Origin: Phoenix dactylifera
Lineage: Eukaryota > Streptophyta > Magnoliopsida > Arecales > Arecaceae
Assembly (NCBI RefSeq): GCF_009389715.1
Contig: NW_024068019.1
Location: forward strand, 37,501 to 101,500
Direction: 5' to 3'
Length of the DNA stretch: 64,000 nucleotides
The notes under the pieces are model-generated. The model did no database searches and was not told where the DNA came from. It saw only the letters and a program-made list of their open reading frames with translations. Every line of letters begins with the position of its first letter. The first letter of the stretch is position 1. Shown in pieces: positions 11,008 through 22,771 of the stretch. Position numbers and translations under genes: made by a program.

Positions 11008-14000
11008 ATGGGAAAGAGTGAGTGGATCGCTTTAAATTTTCGTCCTATCGATTGAATTCTGCTGTTTGATGGCTTCCATTTAGAAAAGATCGGGTTTTTT
11101 TGGCTAAAAGTTAGATTTTTTTGGTTTCACATTAGGATTAGGTCGTAGATTTGTTGAATTGGATTGTGAGATGGTTTACCCCTTTCATGTGGTGTGTTTG
11201 TTTGGGGGATATTTTGATTGGCTAGAAAAAAGATGGTTTTTGATGGAGATGTTTATTTTTCAGGCAACCGACGCAAGGCTGGTGCTGATCAGTTTGACAG
11301 CAGTGATGCTGATAGCGTGAGTTCTACTTCGACGGCTTTGTCTGAGCTAACGCTGGCGAACGAGACCGAGCATGTGAACTCTTTGGAGTTCGTTCTAGAC
11401 AAGTACATCGATGCTCTCTATGAAAAGAGGTACTTTTTTTTTTACGTTCTTTGTTCATTTCTAGTTGTCAATTTTTTTAACCCAACGGATAATCTACTTT
11501 TGATTTGGCTTTCAAATTGCAGTAGAATAATTATTCTGAGGGGGATGACCTAGTTCCTCTATTCTAGTAATTTGTGTCTCCACTATTGCCATGACTTGGT
11601 TCAAGCAACCTTTAATAATTGATTGGTATTCTATTGAAAGTCAAGGGTTCCTAGCCGGACTTGTCAAACGAGTTGAGAAGCTATATGGAAGTGGATATTG
11701 AGAAATTAATTACATGAATAATATTAGTACTCCCACAATAAATTTGTCATAGTTTATTGACTATGTAAAGCATATTTTGATTGTTTCTTTATAGTTTGAT
11801 TTTACGCAACACAACCAATTCTTTACGATTGTAAATTTTCTTAGAAGTATCATGAATTTATTGATATCCTGCATCGAAGCATATATTGATACTCTTTGGA
11901 ATTTATTTGACTTATGTTTGTGTTGGTGATATGTTTTTTTTCTAATAATATAGCAGAAGGAAATGCTGCTAGTTTTTCCAGTTTATTTTGTATTTTGAAG
12001 TAAAATTTCATGCGAACTATTAGGCAGAGATGACATGTAACTCAAGCTAAAGTTATTAACCATCTTGTAGTAATGGAATATATTAGTTTTGCATAGTTTA
12101 TGCATACATTTTTTAATACATGTGATGCTTTATTTCTTTTTGAAATTTCTATTTTTCAAAGATAATGTAATTTCACACATTAGATAAACTCCTAGTATTA
12201 TGCATTTATGGACAAGATCCATTTATTTTGGTCCACCATCTGTGCTACTTGTGCATCTTTGCGCATCTCACTAGCAAATGTGTAAATTCACCCCTTCCTT
12301 GTATACGACTTAACTCAGCTAGGCCTTATCCCCAAATTAATTGGGTTTGGCTCCTCCATTCTGCTATGTTTAGGGTCCCATTTTTCTAAAAGATGTAGTG
12401 ATATCAAGTGCTTTCTTCCTACTTCATTCTATGTGATTTTTGGTCCATCTCTTTTCCTCTTTCCTTCTACGTTATATAACCACTCCTTTGCACGGGCCTG
12501 TCTCTTGGACTATGTTGTACATGTCCAAACCATCTAAAATTTGTCATTCTTTCAAAATTGTCCTTAGTTGATGCTATCTCTATCCTTTTATGAAAGGTTT
12601 TATATTTTATTTTATCTTTTCTTATATTATCACACACCATCTCAACATTCTCATTTCAGCCATATTCATTGTATGCACATACCGTCCAACATTCTGTATC
12701 ATAAAGCATAGCTAGTCGTATGGCTGTTTTATAAAATCCTAGTTGCACTTCTCCATCTTATCCACCCTGCTCCATCTTATCCTAGTTGCACTTCTCCATC
12801 TAATCTTGTAGATAGCATCCTCTTCAATCTCCCCTTACTTATGGATTCACTAATTCTTTGTATGTGAATGTGATATGAGCATCTTATGAGGTCAGTTCTT
12901 CTCCTTCATGGTAGCTTCCTTCCAGCAAGCACATTAGATTATCAGTTTGAGCTTATTAAGACCACCCTTAATAAAAAATCAAGCTTAAATAAGCTCTACC
13001 CGTATTCTATTCATTATTGAATTTACTACATGGTGTACTTGTTATCTTTTTTATTTTCTTATCATGTGATTTTGAATGATGTATCATTTCCTTTATATCG
13101 TTATTTAAATTTATGTAATGGTTACTTCCTTTTATAAGTTGGAGCTGATAAAATGAAATTTGCTTGTTGTATGATAAAGAGGATCTACGAGAGAGACAGC
13201 TTTGTTGGGGCTTCTCGATGCCTTTGAAGGTCATGTGCTTCTTACATATGTGGAAAACAAGTGAGTTCTTATTCAATTAAGCTTTCATATAGTTTCTCTA
13301 GTAATAATACAGATGACTTGTTGGATAATTGTTCTCCACAGAAGCTAACTAGCAAGAATTAGGGGTACAAATGATCTGAGCTGCTTATGAGTGGCTTGGG
13401 CTCGGTTCGGTTCAGGCTTGGCTCAAGCCCAGCTCGGCTAGAAAATGAACTGAGTTCAAATTAGTTTTTGGAGCTTGGCTCATAAATCAGCCAAGCTTGG
13501 ACATGATCTGGTTAAAAAAAGAATAATAAAGAAGCTCGGCTTGGCTCAATAGAAGCTCTGTTTAGAGCTTATACAAGCCGAGCTTGAACAGCTGAAATCA
13601 AGCTTGGCTTGAGCTTGAGCCGAGTTTGAGCGGCTCATATATATACTGAGCTGAGGTCGTGGAACCTGCAACTTGGTTTGTTTGCATCCTTAGCAAGAAT
13701 ATAAGTTGGAAAAGTAGACAATCAGACATATGGAATATGGTCCTTTAAATTTTAGTATTTTAATATTCTGAATTTGCTGGTTTTGTCTGGTGTTTGAGAC
13801 TGGTTTAACCAGAAAGATGTCCATTTTGTAACCACTTTTACTGAGGAGATACGTCTTATGTAACCATCTTGTGTATTGGATACCAACCAGTTGTACAGTA
13901 TAGAAGCTTCTGCTTGCACAATCTTGCATAGCAACCTGAAGTTAGCACAAGGTTTTACAATAGTGCATTCTTGCAATGCATTTTAACTGGTGTATTATTT

Positions 14001-17000
14001 TAGGAACATCTCTTTTTTCTCTCATATGGAATGTAATTTATTTTACTAACGAATATGAGATAAATTTTTTGTTATCCTGGGTCTATAATCCAGATACCTA
14101 TCGTATTCTTATTTGCATCCTTGTACTTTGCTGCAGATGTATTACTCTATTGCAACAATACATCAATTCAATCAAAAAGGGTTCTACTAAGGAGATTTGC
14201 TTAGCTTCTCGGGCCATTGGTAATCCTATAATCCTTTTGAAGTAGTACTTTTTACTTTAACCGGCTGCTCACTTTTCCTTACTGTGTGGTGCTTTTGTTT
14301 GAAGGATTGCTGGCCATTACTGCTGGTGCTGGAAGCAATGCACATGAAATAATGGAAGAGTCAGTGCCGCAACTCTCTCGAGCCCTTAAACGTGGATCTG
14401 ATGCATGCAAGATATCCGTATGCCCTGTTTTAAACTGCAGACCTGCTTTTCTATAGCTCTTTGTGGACTGTTCATGTATATGCTGCTTATTTTATCTGAA
14501 ATTTTAAATTGATTTACTGTTGTAGGTCCTGGATTGCTTAGCTGTCATCTCCTTTGTTGGTGCAAATGATTTAGCTGAAACTGAAACATCTTTGAAAATC
14601 ATGTGGGAAGTGATTCGTCCAAAATCAGTCTCCAATGTATGTAACCATGTTATTGGTTTCCAATTCAGTGAGGGTGCAAATTTGTGCAATGCGAAGCTGT
14701 GTTTAGGTTTTCATATAATACATTATGAATTTTAATACTTGTGATTCCATTTATAACATCTTGCTGTCTGTGCTATGCATATTTAGACTAACATTGACTT
14801 CTTCTTTTACTTTCAGGTTGGGCCTTCGAAAAGACCTAGTTCTGCTGTATTAGCAGCAGCCATATCTACATGGTCGTTTCTTCTGACAACCATCAGTAGC
14901 TGGAGAATTAATCCTGATACTTGGAAGGAGTAAGTTGAAATCAAGTCCAACTCTATTACTTATTTTGGAACAATTGATTAATTTTAATTTTTTAATGGTT
15001 ATAACAATCTGTTTTAGGTCAATTTCATTCCTTTCTACTCTATTGGAAGTGGATGATCGTTCTGTTCGTATTGCTGCTGGTGAAGCAATAGCCCTTTTTT
15101 TCGAGTTAGGGATACTGGACATGTCCTATAGTGAGGAGAGTGATGTTGTGAATTTTAATAATGAGGTCAAGCGCCGTACAGTTACATATATGCAATCAAT
15201 GAAGGCAAAAATATCAGGTCAAATTTATAACCTTTCTATGGAGGCAGGGGGTAAAGGCGCTGACAAGAAAAATCTTAACGATCAGCGAGACTTGTTTCAG
15301 AAAATTTGGGATTTTGTTCAGGTACTTCTTTTGTCTCTTATGCAACGTATCTAGTAATGGCTGTCATGAGTGGTATTCTTATTTAAACTGGTATTTGAAT
15401 TCAGGTGGGTGAGCGTCCAGAAGTATCATTGAGGATTTCAAGTAAGCGTAACATTCTGAGAACTTCAACATGGAGCCAATTAATACAGGTATTGGATTTT
15501 TCTCTCTTCTGACTGGCATGGAATGCACTCCTTAGAGCATCTGTTGATTTGTTTATTCAACATGTCATGAAGCATCTGCTAACTTGGTTGCTTAACAGTT
15601 GAACTTCTTGAAGCGTTACCTTGGAAGAGGTTTTCTCAAGCATGCACAGGTTATTTTCTATTCTATGATTTGCTCTTATTGATTGTCATAATAAGCTCTT
15701 GCTCTTATTGATTGTCATAAGAAGCTCTTGCTCTTATTGATTGTCATAAGAAGCTCACTAATTATGTTACTGACACCTGATGTCTCTTCCGATGTGTCTT
15801 GAATATACAGGAAAACGAACTGCTTCATGATGTTTTTGAATATACGGTAGATAAAACAGAAAGTCTATCAGCGAAGGAGAAGGTGGGCTTTTGACTTAAA
15901 CCAGGATATCGAAATTTATTTTCAGATGAATCTTTTCTTCCTTCTTTATTAATTATATGATCCGCAGGTTTTTCTTTTAATTTATATGACTAAGTTTTTA
16001 TTTTGTTTATGACAAATAAATGTTTGCTGTCTCCTCCCTCTCCCCCGTCCTATGTTTGTTTCCAATATACTTGCACATTAACGGCAATGCTTTAAACATT
16101 CAAATTTTGATCTTCTTTTCGACTGCTCTAGAATGTGTTTGTGACCTGTATAAAACATTACCGTCTTGGTTCCTGAGGATGACAATGTAGTTTGATTAAA
16201 ATGATCCTGCACTATGAATAAGTTTTGTCAGCTCACTTGGAAGCATATTGATTGTTGCATTACAATGGGAACTGACATGTACGTTGCAAAAATTATGCCA
16301 GTGCACCTTCTGAGTGGGATGACAAGTTTGGTTCCTAAGTGCAAGATCTATTTTTGTTGCTTTTGTTCCAGGTTATTTGAGGGCTGGCTGTTCTAAAATT
16401 CATTTGACCTTTGTGAGACAGCATTTCAATATTTTTCTTTGGCTTCTGACCTGTACCTCAAAAATGAATGAATGGAATTTCGTGCATCAAATCATTTATT
16501 TTGCAGTACTAGTCTAGATTCTTTCCAAATGTAGAGTAACTTTGATGCAATGGTTCACAGTGTTATTAGCTTAAACTCTTATCTCCATAGATGCTTGACA
16601 TTGATACAAAGACAATTCCCTAGCAAGCCCCCGAAAACTAGCAAGTTCACCAAAAACACCACCTCGTCAATGCACAAATAATGAAGGGGAGGGGAAGAAA
16701 AGAAAAGAAAAGGGAAATTCCATTACCACAAATTAGGCATCAATTTTTGGAGGTTTATGCCAGGTTTTAGGCAGTTGAAATATCAAGCATATCTTGTTTT
16801 TGAAGACTCTCCTGTATAATATGAATTTTCAGTGTAATCACTAATCCTTTATGATGGAGGAAATTATATTCTCTCAGAACATTTTTGTAGAGTTCGGTAA
16901 AATGATTGAGGATTAGTATGGTTTCTTACAGTCTTGCATGGGGAAAAGCTGCATTAGTAGGAATTGCATTGTCGTCTTTATTTTTAAAACAATTAGCTCT

Positions 17001-17600
17001 ATTTCTTAACGTGTGTATGATTGTCTTTGCTGCTTGATCTTTCTTTTGGTTTTTTATGATTGTGTACTTTATTGGCTCAAAGATCCAAAGATGAATGATC
17101 CTATGTACGATTTCTGCTAATGTGTCCCATGCAGAAAATTTCAAGGTCAGGGGATGAAAAAGGACGGACTCAGAAGTTGAACAAGGACCGCAGGATGGCT
17201 CAGGTAGTATTTGCTGCACAGATCCGAAGCCATTAAACATGTCTACTTTTACGCCTTCCTCTTCCCTGCCTGATTATCATCTCTCTTGCACATCAATGAC
17301 ATGATGGATGAACCATATCCCCGAAGTAGCCCCATTCTCATTAGCAGTCATGCATTTGGGGATTTGTTCCTCTATATAGCTACTAAGATCTTGTAAGATG
17401 TTGACTATAGTAGTATGTCAGATGCAGGGAAACTTCTATAACTTAAAATCTAGACACTAGCGAACTTTAGATATGCTCAGTGTAGCCAGAGTCTATGAGA
17501 GAGATATTGCTTAGTTGTATTTTTCTCACTTATACATGTTAAATTCCTATCATATATGCAGGCAAGGAAGCAGGGTCACCTAATTGCTCAAGATGCGTAA
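11008..17600 (+). CDS. Interferon-related developmental regulator (IFRD) family protein
   Basis: Plant homologue of IFRD1/PC4 and Arabidopsis SAT32 (salt tolerance), an alpha-helical, ARM-like protein thought to act as a transcriptional co-regulator. Thirteen coding exons join in frame to 1,296 bp (431 aa): 11008-11017, 11264-11429, 13180-13260, 14137-14219, 14305-14417, 14526-14636, 14817-14929, 15018-15321, 15405-15488, 15599-15649, 15811-15882, 17135-17203, 17562-17600. All junctions are GT-AG. The start MGKSNRRKAG is split after only 10 nt of coding sequence. A longer-looking start inside intron 1 (11,218, MARKKM) was rejected because it lies before a good acceptor and does not match the family. 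A Ser-rich N-terminus (SSDADSVSSTSTALSEL) precedes the IFRD repeat region, about residues 40-330. The basic C-terminal tail (KLNKDRRMAQARKQG) fits the IFRD C-terminal region. Introns carry an RTE LINE piece, a hAT MITE and a minisatellite. Exon structure is inferred without transcripts. Confidence 0.88.
12300..12805 (-). mobile_element. RTE-type LINE 3' fragment in IFRD intron
   Basis: Read on the minus strand, this stretch encodes the C-terminal part of a plant RTE-type reverse transcriptase. It contains YKTAIRLAMLY and ECWTV, then NIRKDKIKYK, then RWFGHVQ with DRPVQRSGY. Stops interrupt the frame, so it is dead. A 23-bp block, ATCCTAGTTGCACTTCTCCATCT, is seen at 12,736 and again at 12,779, a small later tandem duplication. 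The AAATTAATTGGG block at the left edge is the usual 3' end of this LINE type. It lies in intron 2, opposite to the gene. Confidence 0.75.
13360..13692. mobile_element. hAT-type MITE in IFRD intron 3
   Basis: 333 bp with imperfect terminal inverted repeats (TAGGGGTACAAA on the left; the right end reads TTTGCATCCTTA) and a perfect 8-bp target duplication GCAAGAAT at 13,352-13,359 and 13,693-13,700. The interior is rich in GAGCTTGGCT/AGCCAAGC subterminal repeats. It has no coding capacity, so it depended on a hAT transposase elsewhere. Confidence 0.85.
15671..15757. repeat. Three-copy 29-bp minisatellite
   Basis: Three tandem 29-bp units, each starting TGCTCTTATTGATTGTCATA, at 15,671, 15,700 and 15,729, inside IFRD intron 10. 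Copies are almost identical, so the expansion is recent. Confidence 0.9.
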
Positions 17601-19520
17601 AGATTGCATGATTGTTTCAAGACTAGAAGATGGGTTTATTCTGAAGGTGGCCTTGCTCCACCAACCCTTTTCCCAATCGTCGGAACCCAGTCTGCAGTCA
17701 CTGCACGATTGTTGGTTAACTGATTTATCTCCTTATAGAATCTGGACATGTTTATTTGAAAGAATTATATACTCTCCATGTATCTCCTTGCTTATCAAGC
17801 CCTTCTATGGCAAAGGCTTGTAGATGCTACAGAACTAAAGCTGGTTGGCTCAACCGGCTAGGATTATATGAGCAACCTGTTGGCTAGTGGAGTACTCTTC
17901 CCATTTGTAAAAGGAGCCAACTCACATCCTAATAAATCTTGCATAATTTTTCTGTTTACTGTGCCTGAGTCAGTAAGCTGTGCATCAAAGTCATTCCTTT
18001 GTTACAGGTTGAGTCATGAGTAGCTCTGGTATGTTTTTGAAGGTATGAACCCCTGATTTGAGGTCGTAGAAATTTAGTGTGAATGTTAAGCTGTTTAGTA
18101 TTCTCAATACCCAAAGTCCTGGAAAACATTAGCAAGAAAAAAAGTTGGTGTAATATGATGAACTTGGGAGGGGGATTCATGAATTACTGTTTATGATAGA
18201 GGCCTGGATCTGAGTTAGTTTCAAAAAGGATTCGTGCTGCAGTGTTTATTAGCTCTGTTTGCTGTTTGGACTGTAGGTTGGATTGGCTTTAATATCATTT
18301 GTAATGATTTAGGAACTCATCTAAGAAGAACTAGCCATTAAGTTGCTGATTAGAATCCTTGTTCCTGCTTATTTATCTAACGTAGGTCTTTTCAATGCAT
18401 ACTAATATCGGATGCCGGTATATACTAATCTGGGATTAAAAACATGGCCTTATGGGTCTTATAATCGGGGTGGCAGCACTATTGCCCTTAGACTTGATTA
18501 AACTGATCTCAGAAAACCTACAAAGCTTCTTTGTCTCTCTGTCGATATCAACTATATTAACCCTTGAAATGGGCACACCATCCAGATTTCATGAAATACT
18601 TGAGCCCCATTGGACTCTGGAATTTATGGATGACATATATGAAAAAAAGGATATGGATGAAGTTACATCAAAACAAAGAAAGGAAGATTGTCCCCATAAA
18701 AAAGAGAAGCAAGGAAGATTGCACCAACCAAAAAAAAAAGAGGAAGCACAAGGAAAATCAACTACAACCATTAAATTCAGAAAAAAAGAAGAAGAGAGGT
18801 TTGGTGATTGTCTTGAACTTGTCCAAGTGGGTTTCAGAAGAAATGGGTGTTTGAATGGCATTAGAAGTCATGGTTTTCTGCAATTCTGTTAACTTCTGTA
18901 AAATATAATGTTGTTTGTTTGTTTGTGCAGCGAGATTCTGTAAAGACTCAGAATCATGAAATCATAATCTGTATGTTGATTAAAATAATTAAATGCAAAA
19001 TTATCTATTATCATTCAATATTTTTTTCTTTTTTAAGCCTGCTTTTTAAACAACTGAACGTCTTCTGAATATTTAAAGCACCCAAAATTCAATTCTAGGA
19101 AGAAGATAACACATGATTTTGATTTTTAAAACCTCCAAAGTTGGTACAAGAAATTATAGAGTATCGGTTACCAATATCATGGGAAAAAGCAGTTGAGTGA
19201 GTTTTTCCTGCTATTCTTTTGGCCAATTAAAAGGTGCGCCAGCCTATTATCTCTTCATTTTCCTATTTATTCTTACCACTTCAAAAGAGGTGAGGCTCGG
19301 GTCTTACTAGGATAGCAGCATGAGAATCCTACCTCCAATGAATTGTACCAAGCCTCTGTATACCAGGATGCCAACTGCTAAACTTTCTCCTTAATTACAC
19401 CTGATTACTTCAAAAAAATCCTAAACATAGAGACATATGGGTGCAATTCATGGAGATTGGGAAAAAGAGATGCACCAGAATTTCTTTGAATAAAAACAAG
19501 AGCAGATTATGGGAGGAACC
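17601..19520. other. 3' UTR and intergenic after the IFRD gene
   Basis: The proximal part probably contains the IFRD 3' UTR. A frame at 18,452-18,892 with a Lys/Glu-rich middle section resembles no known protein and is not called. Otherwise no feature recognised. Confidence 0.4.
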
Positions 19521-19529
19521 ATAGATATT

Positions 19530-19725
19530 AGGATGATTTGACCTGTTTGATAAATGAGTTAAGTAGGACGGGTTGGGTTACCTATTTAATAAACAGGTCG
19601 GATTTAGATATGAAATTTTGACTCGTTTAACAAGCAGGTCTAGTTCGAGTTGGTGAATTTTTAGCCTGACTCGTATTTGACTTGACTTGGATTCGACCTG
19701 ATCTGACTCGACCCAATTGCCACCC
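19530..19725. mobile_element. hAT-like remnant
   Basis: The right end CGACCCAATTGCCACCC is the reverse complement of a common hAT terminus (GGGTGGCAATTGGGTCG). The interior has TTTAATAAACAGGTCGGATTT, shared with the element at 4430-4968. The left end is missing. Confidence 0.5.
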
Positions 19726-19729
19726 GCAA

Positions 19730-20879
19730 TGACATATTCATCAATCTCGGAAATGGACGCCAATCTCTCCACCACTAAACTCTGTCCTAAGTTATAGGAG
19801 ATTTTTGTGGACAAACAACACCAAGGAAAGGACAAGGGTTGACAAACAGCTACTCCTAAAATTTGTTGAAATGGATATTTAACTAGAAGGAACAGTTGGA
19901 AGAAGGCCAGCCCACAGTTAGATGTTATCCCGTTTGAGCTCAGGAACGGTCGGCCTAGCGACGGAATCGCTAGCTTGGAGGGCGCTGGACCAGAAGATAT
20001 CAACTCTTGGGACGACCTTGTTCTGTTATGAGAAAACATGATAAAGCCTTCTGAATTATCTTTAGAGATCCCACCATCCACCTTGAATCCATCGTCTTGT
20101 TTCTGGTTCCTGTCTTCCATTGGTTATAGATCTTGTAAAGCAATTGGCTTCCCCTCCCTCACTCCTCTCCAAATCTGTTCACTTGGTTTATTTGGGTGGC
20201 AGGTAAAGAACGGGGTCTCCAATCTTTCCCTGTTCTTTCACTGGAGTGGGAGGTGGGGAAGCGGTCTTGTATCTGCCGCTCCTAGAGGTTGATAGATTGT
20301 TCATTCTTCGCCTAGGTAATTTTCATTAAATTTCTCTTTCTTTATGGTTGGAAGAGGACTATAAATGCTCTAGATCTTATGGCCAAATTTTAATAACCTT
20401 GTCACCTTGATGAGGTTTGAAAGGAAGGTACAATGAGCTTGCAAACAGACATCCTTCTTTTTTTCTTTTAACAAGCAATTAGCAAACAAATATTTTTTAC
20501 ATCAAGTATTTGAAGCTTGCATCCCAAAGCTCATAGTGAAGATCCTCTCCAAACTAATTATTGAAAGTATTCAAAGCTTTTCATCTCCAAATAGTTCTTT
20601 TTTTTTATAAACAATACAATTGTCAATAGATGCCATTAACTATCTGAGGATTTTGTGATTTATCCGAGAATTATTCACAACTTGTTCAAGAAACACCGAT
20701 GAATTGCAGCTCAATGCCTCAAATGATGCTCTCTCTCGTTGCTGCTGCTATATTTTTTTCCCTATGCTTGCTAATCTCTTCATCTTGACGACTTCCTCCC
20801 TTGATAAAGTATTAACTTTTTAAGCCAACGACAATTTTAACGTAATTAATATATATGCAGGGAAAAGGAGAAGGAAAGA
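19730..20879. other. Intergenic / 5' region of BTB-TAZ gene
   Basis: Short open frames on both strands (19,578-20,120 and 20,038-20,292) are not recognised. The last 60 bp before 20,880 are A/G-rich (GGAAAAGGAGAAGGAAAG) and probably form the leader of the next gene. Confidence 0.4.
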
Positions 20880-22771
20880 ATGGCAGAGAAGAGGATGGGA
20901 AACATTAATAGCCGAGGTTGCTCCCCGGAGGCACCCCCGGTTCCAGGCCTGATGACTAATTGCAAGCCTTGCAAGCGGTCTGCAGCACGCGGCTGCTGCG
21001 TGGTTACAGACGCCACCAGAGACTTGTGGGATAAGCTCTTTGCTGAAGGCTACCAAGCGGATGTTTTTGTCTGCACGAACGAAGGCGTCATCCCGGCCCA
21101 TGCAAGCATTCTCGTTAGTTCGCCTTCTCTTCTTGATTCCTGCAGTTAAAGATTGTTGCAAAGCATGAAGTTTTATGTGATATGATCCAATCTCATGTTC
21201 CAAGTTGGTCTTGTTTCTTCAAATGGATAGGGCACGGCTTCGCCGGTGATGAAGAACATGTTGAGGCAGTCGAGAAGGAGCCGAGGAGGCCGTCGAAAGG
21301 CCATCTCTATCCGCGGGGTTCCTCACCATGCTGTCAGGGTCTTCCTTCGCTTCCTCTACTCATCATGGTAGCAACTCCCTATCCTCTAACTGAAAAAGAT
21401 CAAAAGCCATATTCTGGATGCATGCGTTACTTACCATGAGAGCCATCTCTTGTTTTTGTTTTCCATCGGCATCAGCTATGAGCAGGAAGAGATGAACCAA
21501 TTTGTGCTGCACCTGCTGGTACTATCGCATGTGTTTGTGATCCCCACGCTGAAGAATCTCTGCGTCCAGCAGCTAGAGAGAGGCCTGTTGACTACTGAGA
21601 ATGTGGTTGATGTCTTCCAGCTAGCAAGGCTTTTCGATGCTCCGCGGCTCTGCCTCCTCTGCCACCGGATGATAGTGAGGAACTTCGAGGCGGTGTCTGC
21701 CTCCGAGGGGTGGAAGGTGATGAAGCAAAGCAACCCAAGGCTGGAGAAAGAACTTCTGGAGTCGGTGATCGATGCTGATACGGTGAGTTCTAACGCAGCA
21801 TCTTTGAGTTTTCATGTCTTCAATAAGAGCTATTCCCTAAGTTTTCATGCGAGCTTCATTACTACTATAAATGGCACTTACTTCTCTTTGTGTCTCGGTT
21901 GGAATCAATTCAATTTCTCATGGAACATTATGTCAATAGTTTTATGATATTGCAAAAAGTTGGCTTGTCAGAATTTGAGCTTGTAAACATTCTAATTCTT
22001 AATTTTGCGAAAGCAAGTTGGTTTCCAAGAGAAACTACTACATGATCGATTTGGAGCAATGATTGCTCCGCGAGAAATGATTCATGGGGAAAAAAATGAC
22101 ACACAGCAGAAGGGTAACAATGCGAGAGATGAAAAAAGTTGGAACCAACAATGCTCAGGCTCTAATTTTGGGTCCTATCCAAAAGTGGAACTGAACTAAT
22201 TCCTCTTTTAAATTCTTTCAGAGAAAGAATGAAAGGTTGAAGAAACTAGAGGAGAGAAAGATCTATCTCCAGCTACATGAGGCCATGGAGGCCCTTGTTC
22301 ACATCTGCAGAGATGGATGCCGGACGATTGGGCCTCATGACAAGGTTCTAAGGCGAAGTGCAGACCCTTGCAACTTCCCGGCTTGCAGAGGACTAGAAGC
22401 ACTCGTTCGACACTTCGCTGGCTGCAAGAACCGAGTCCTCGGTGGCTGCACTCACTGCAAGAGGATGTGGCAACTGCTTGAACTCCACTCTCGGCTATGC
22501 TCGCAAGTTGATGGATGCAAAGTTCCCCTCTGCAGGTATTCATCAAAGCCAGAAGTCATACTTGTTGGAAAATCATCAGCTGAAGTTTGGATGGTACCAG
22601 TATACACAGCTGACCGATGCCACCTTCTATTGCAGGCATTTCAAGGAGAAGTTGAGGCATCAGAATAAGAAAGACGAGGTGAAGTGGAAGCTGTTGGTGA
22701 GCAAAGTGCTCGAGGCAAAGAGCTTCTCTGGAGCACCCTTCTTACAATCTATGGTTGCTGTGTGCGCCTAA
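20880..22771 (+). CDS. BTB/POZ and TAZ domain protein (BT family)
   Basis: Homologue of the Arabidopsis BT1-BT5 family: nuclear/cytosolic adaptors that bind CUL3 and calmodulin and act in nitrogen, sugar and gametophyte signalling. Five exons join in frame to 1,128 bp (375 aa): 20880-21113, 21231-21367, 21476-21782, 22222-22535, 22636-22771, all GT-AG. The BTB domain starts near residue 48 (DLWDKLFAEGYQADVFV) and runs over the first splice (PAHASILGTASPVMKNML). A BACK-like region follows (VIPTLKNLCVQQLERGLL). The TAZ zinc finger covers about residues 243-335, with Cys/His ligands visible in CNFPAC, RHFAGC, GGCTHC and CKVPLC. The basic C-terminal tail (KKDEVKWKLLVSKVLEAK) matches the calmodulin-binding region. 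Length fits the family (about 360-380 aa). The start follows a purine-rich leader; no upstream in-frame ATG is better placed. Confidence 0.93.

Noticed and set aside
11218-11553. Open frame starting MARKKM as the start of the IFRD protein
   Set aside because: It begins inside an intron ahead of a good acceptor (TTTTTCAG at 11,256-11,263). The spliced start MGKSNRRKAG fits the family and keeps the whole 13-exon frame.
18452-18892. 146-codon frame with Lys/Glu-rich middle
   Set aside because: No recognisable domain; A-rich low-complexity sequence keeps the frame open.
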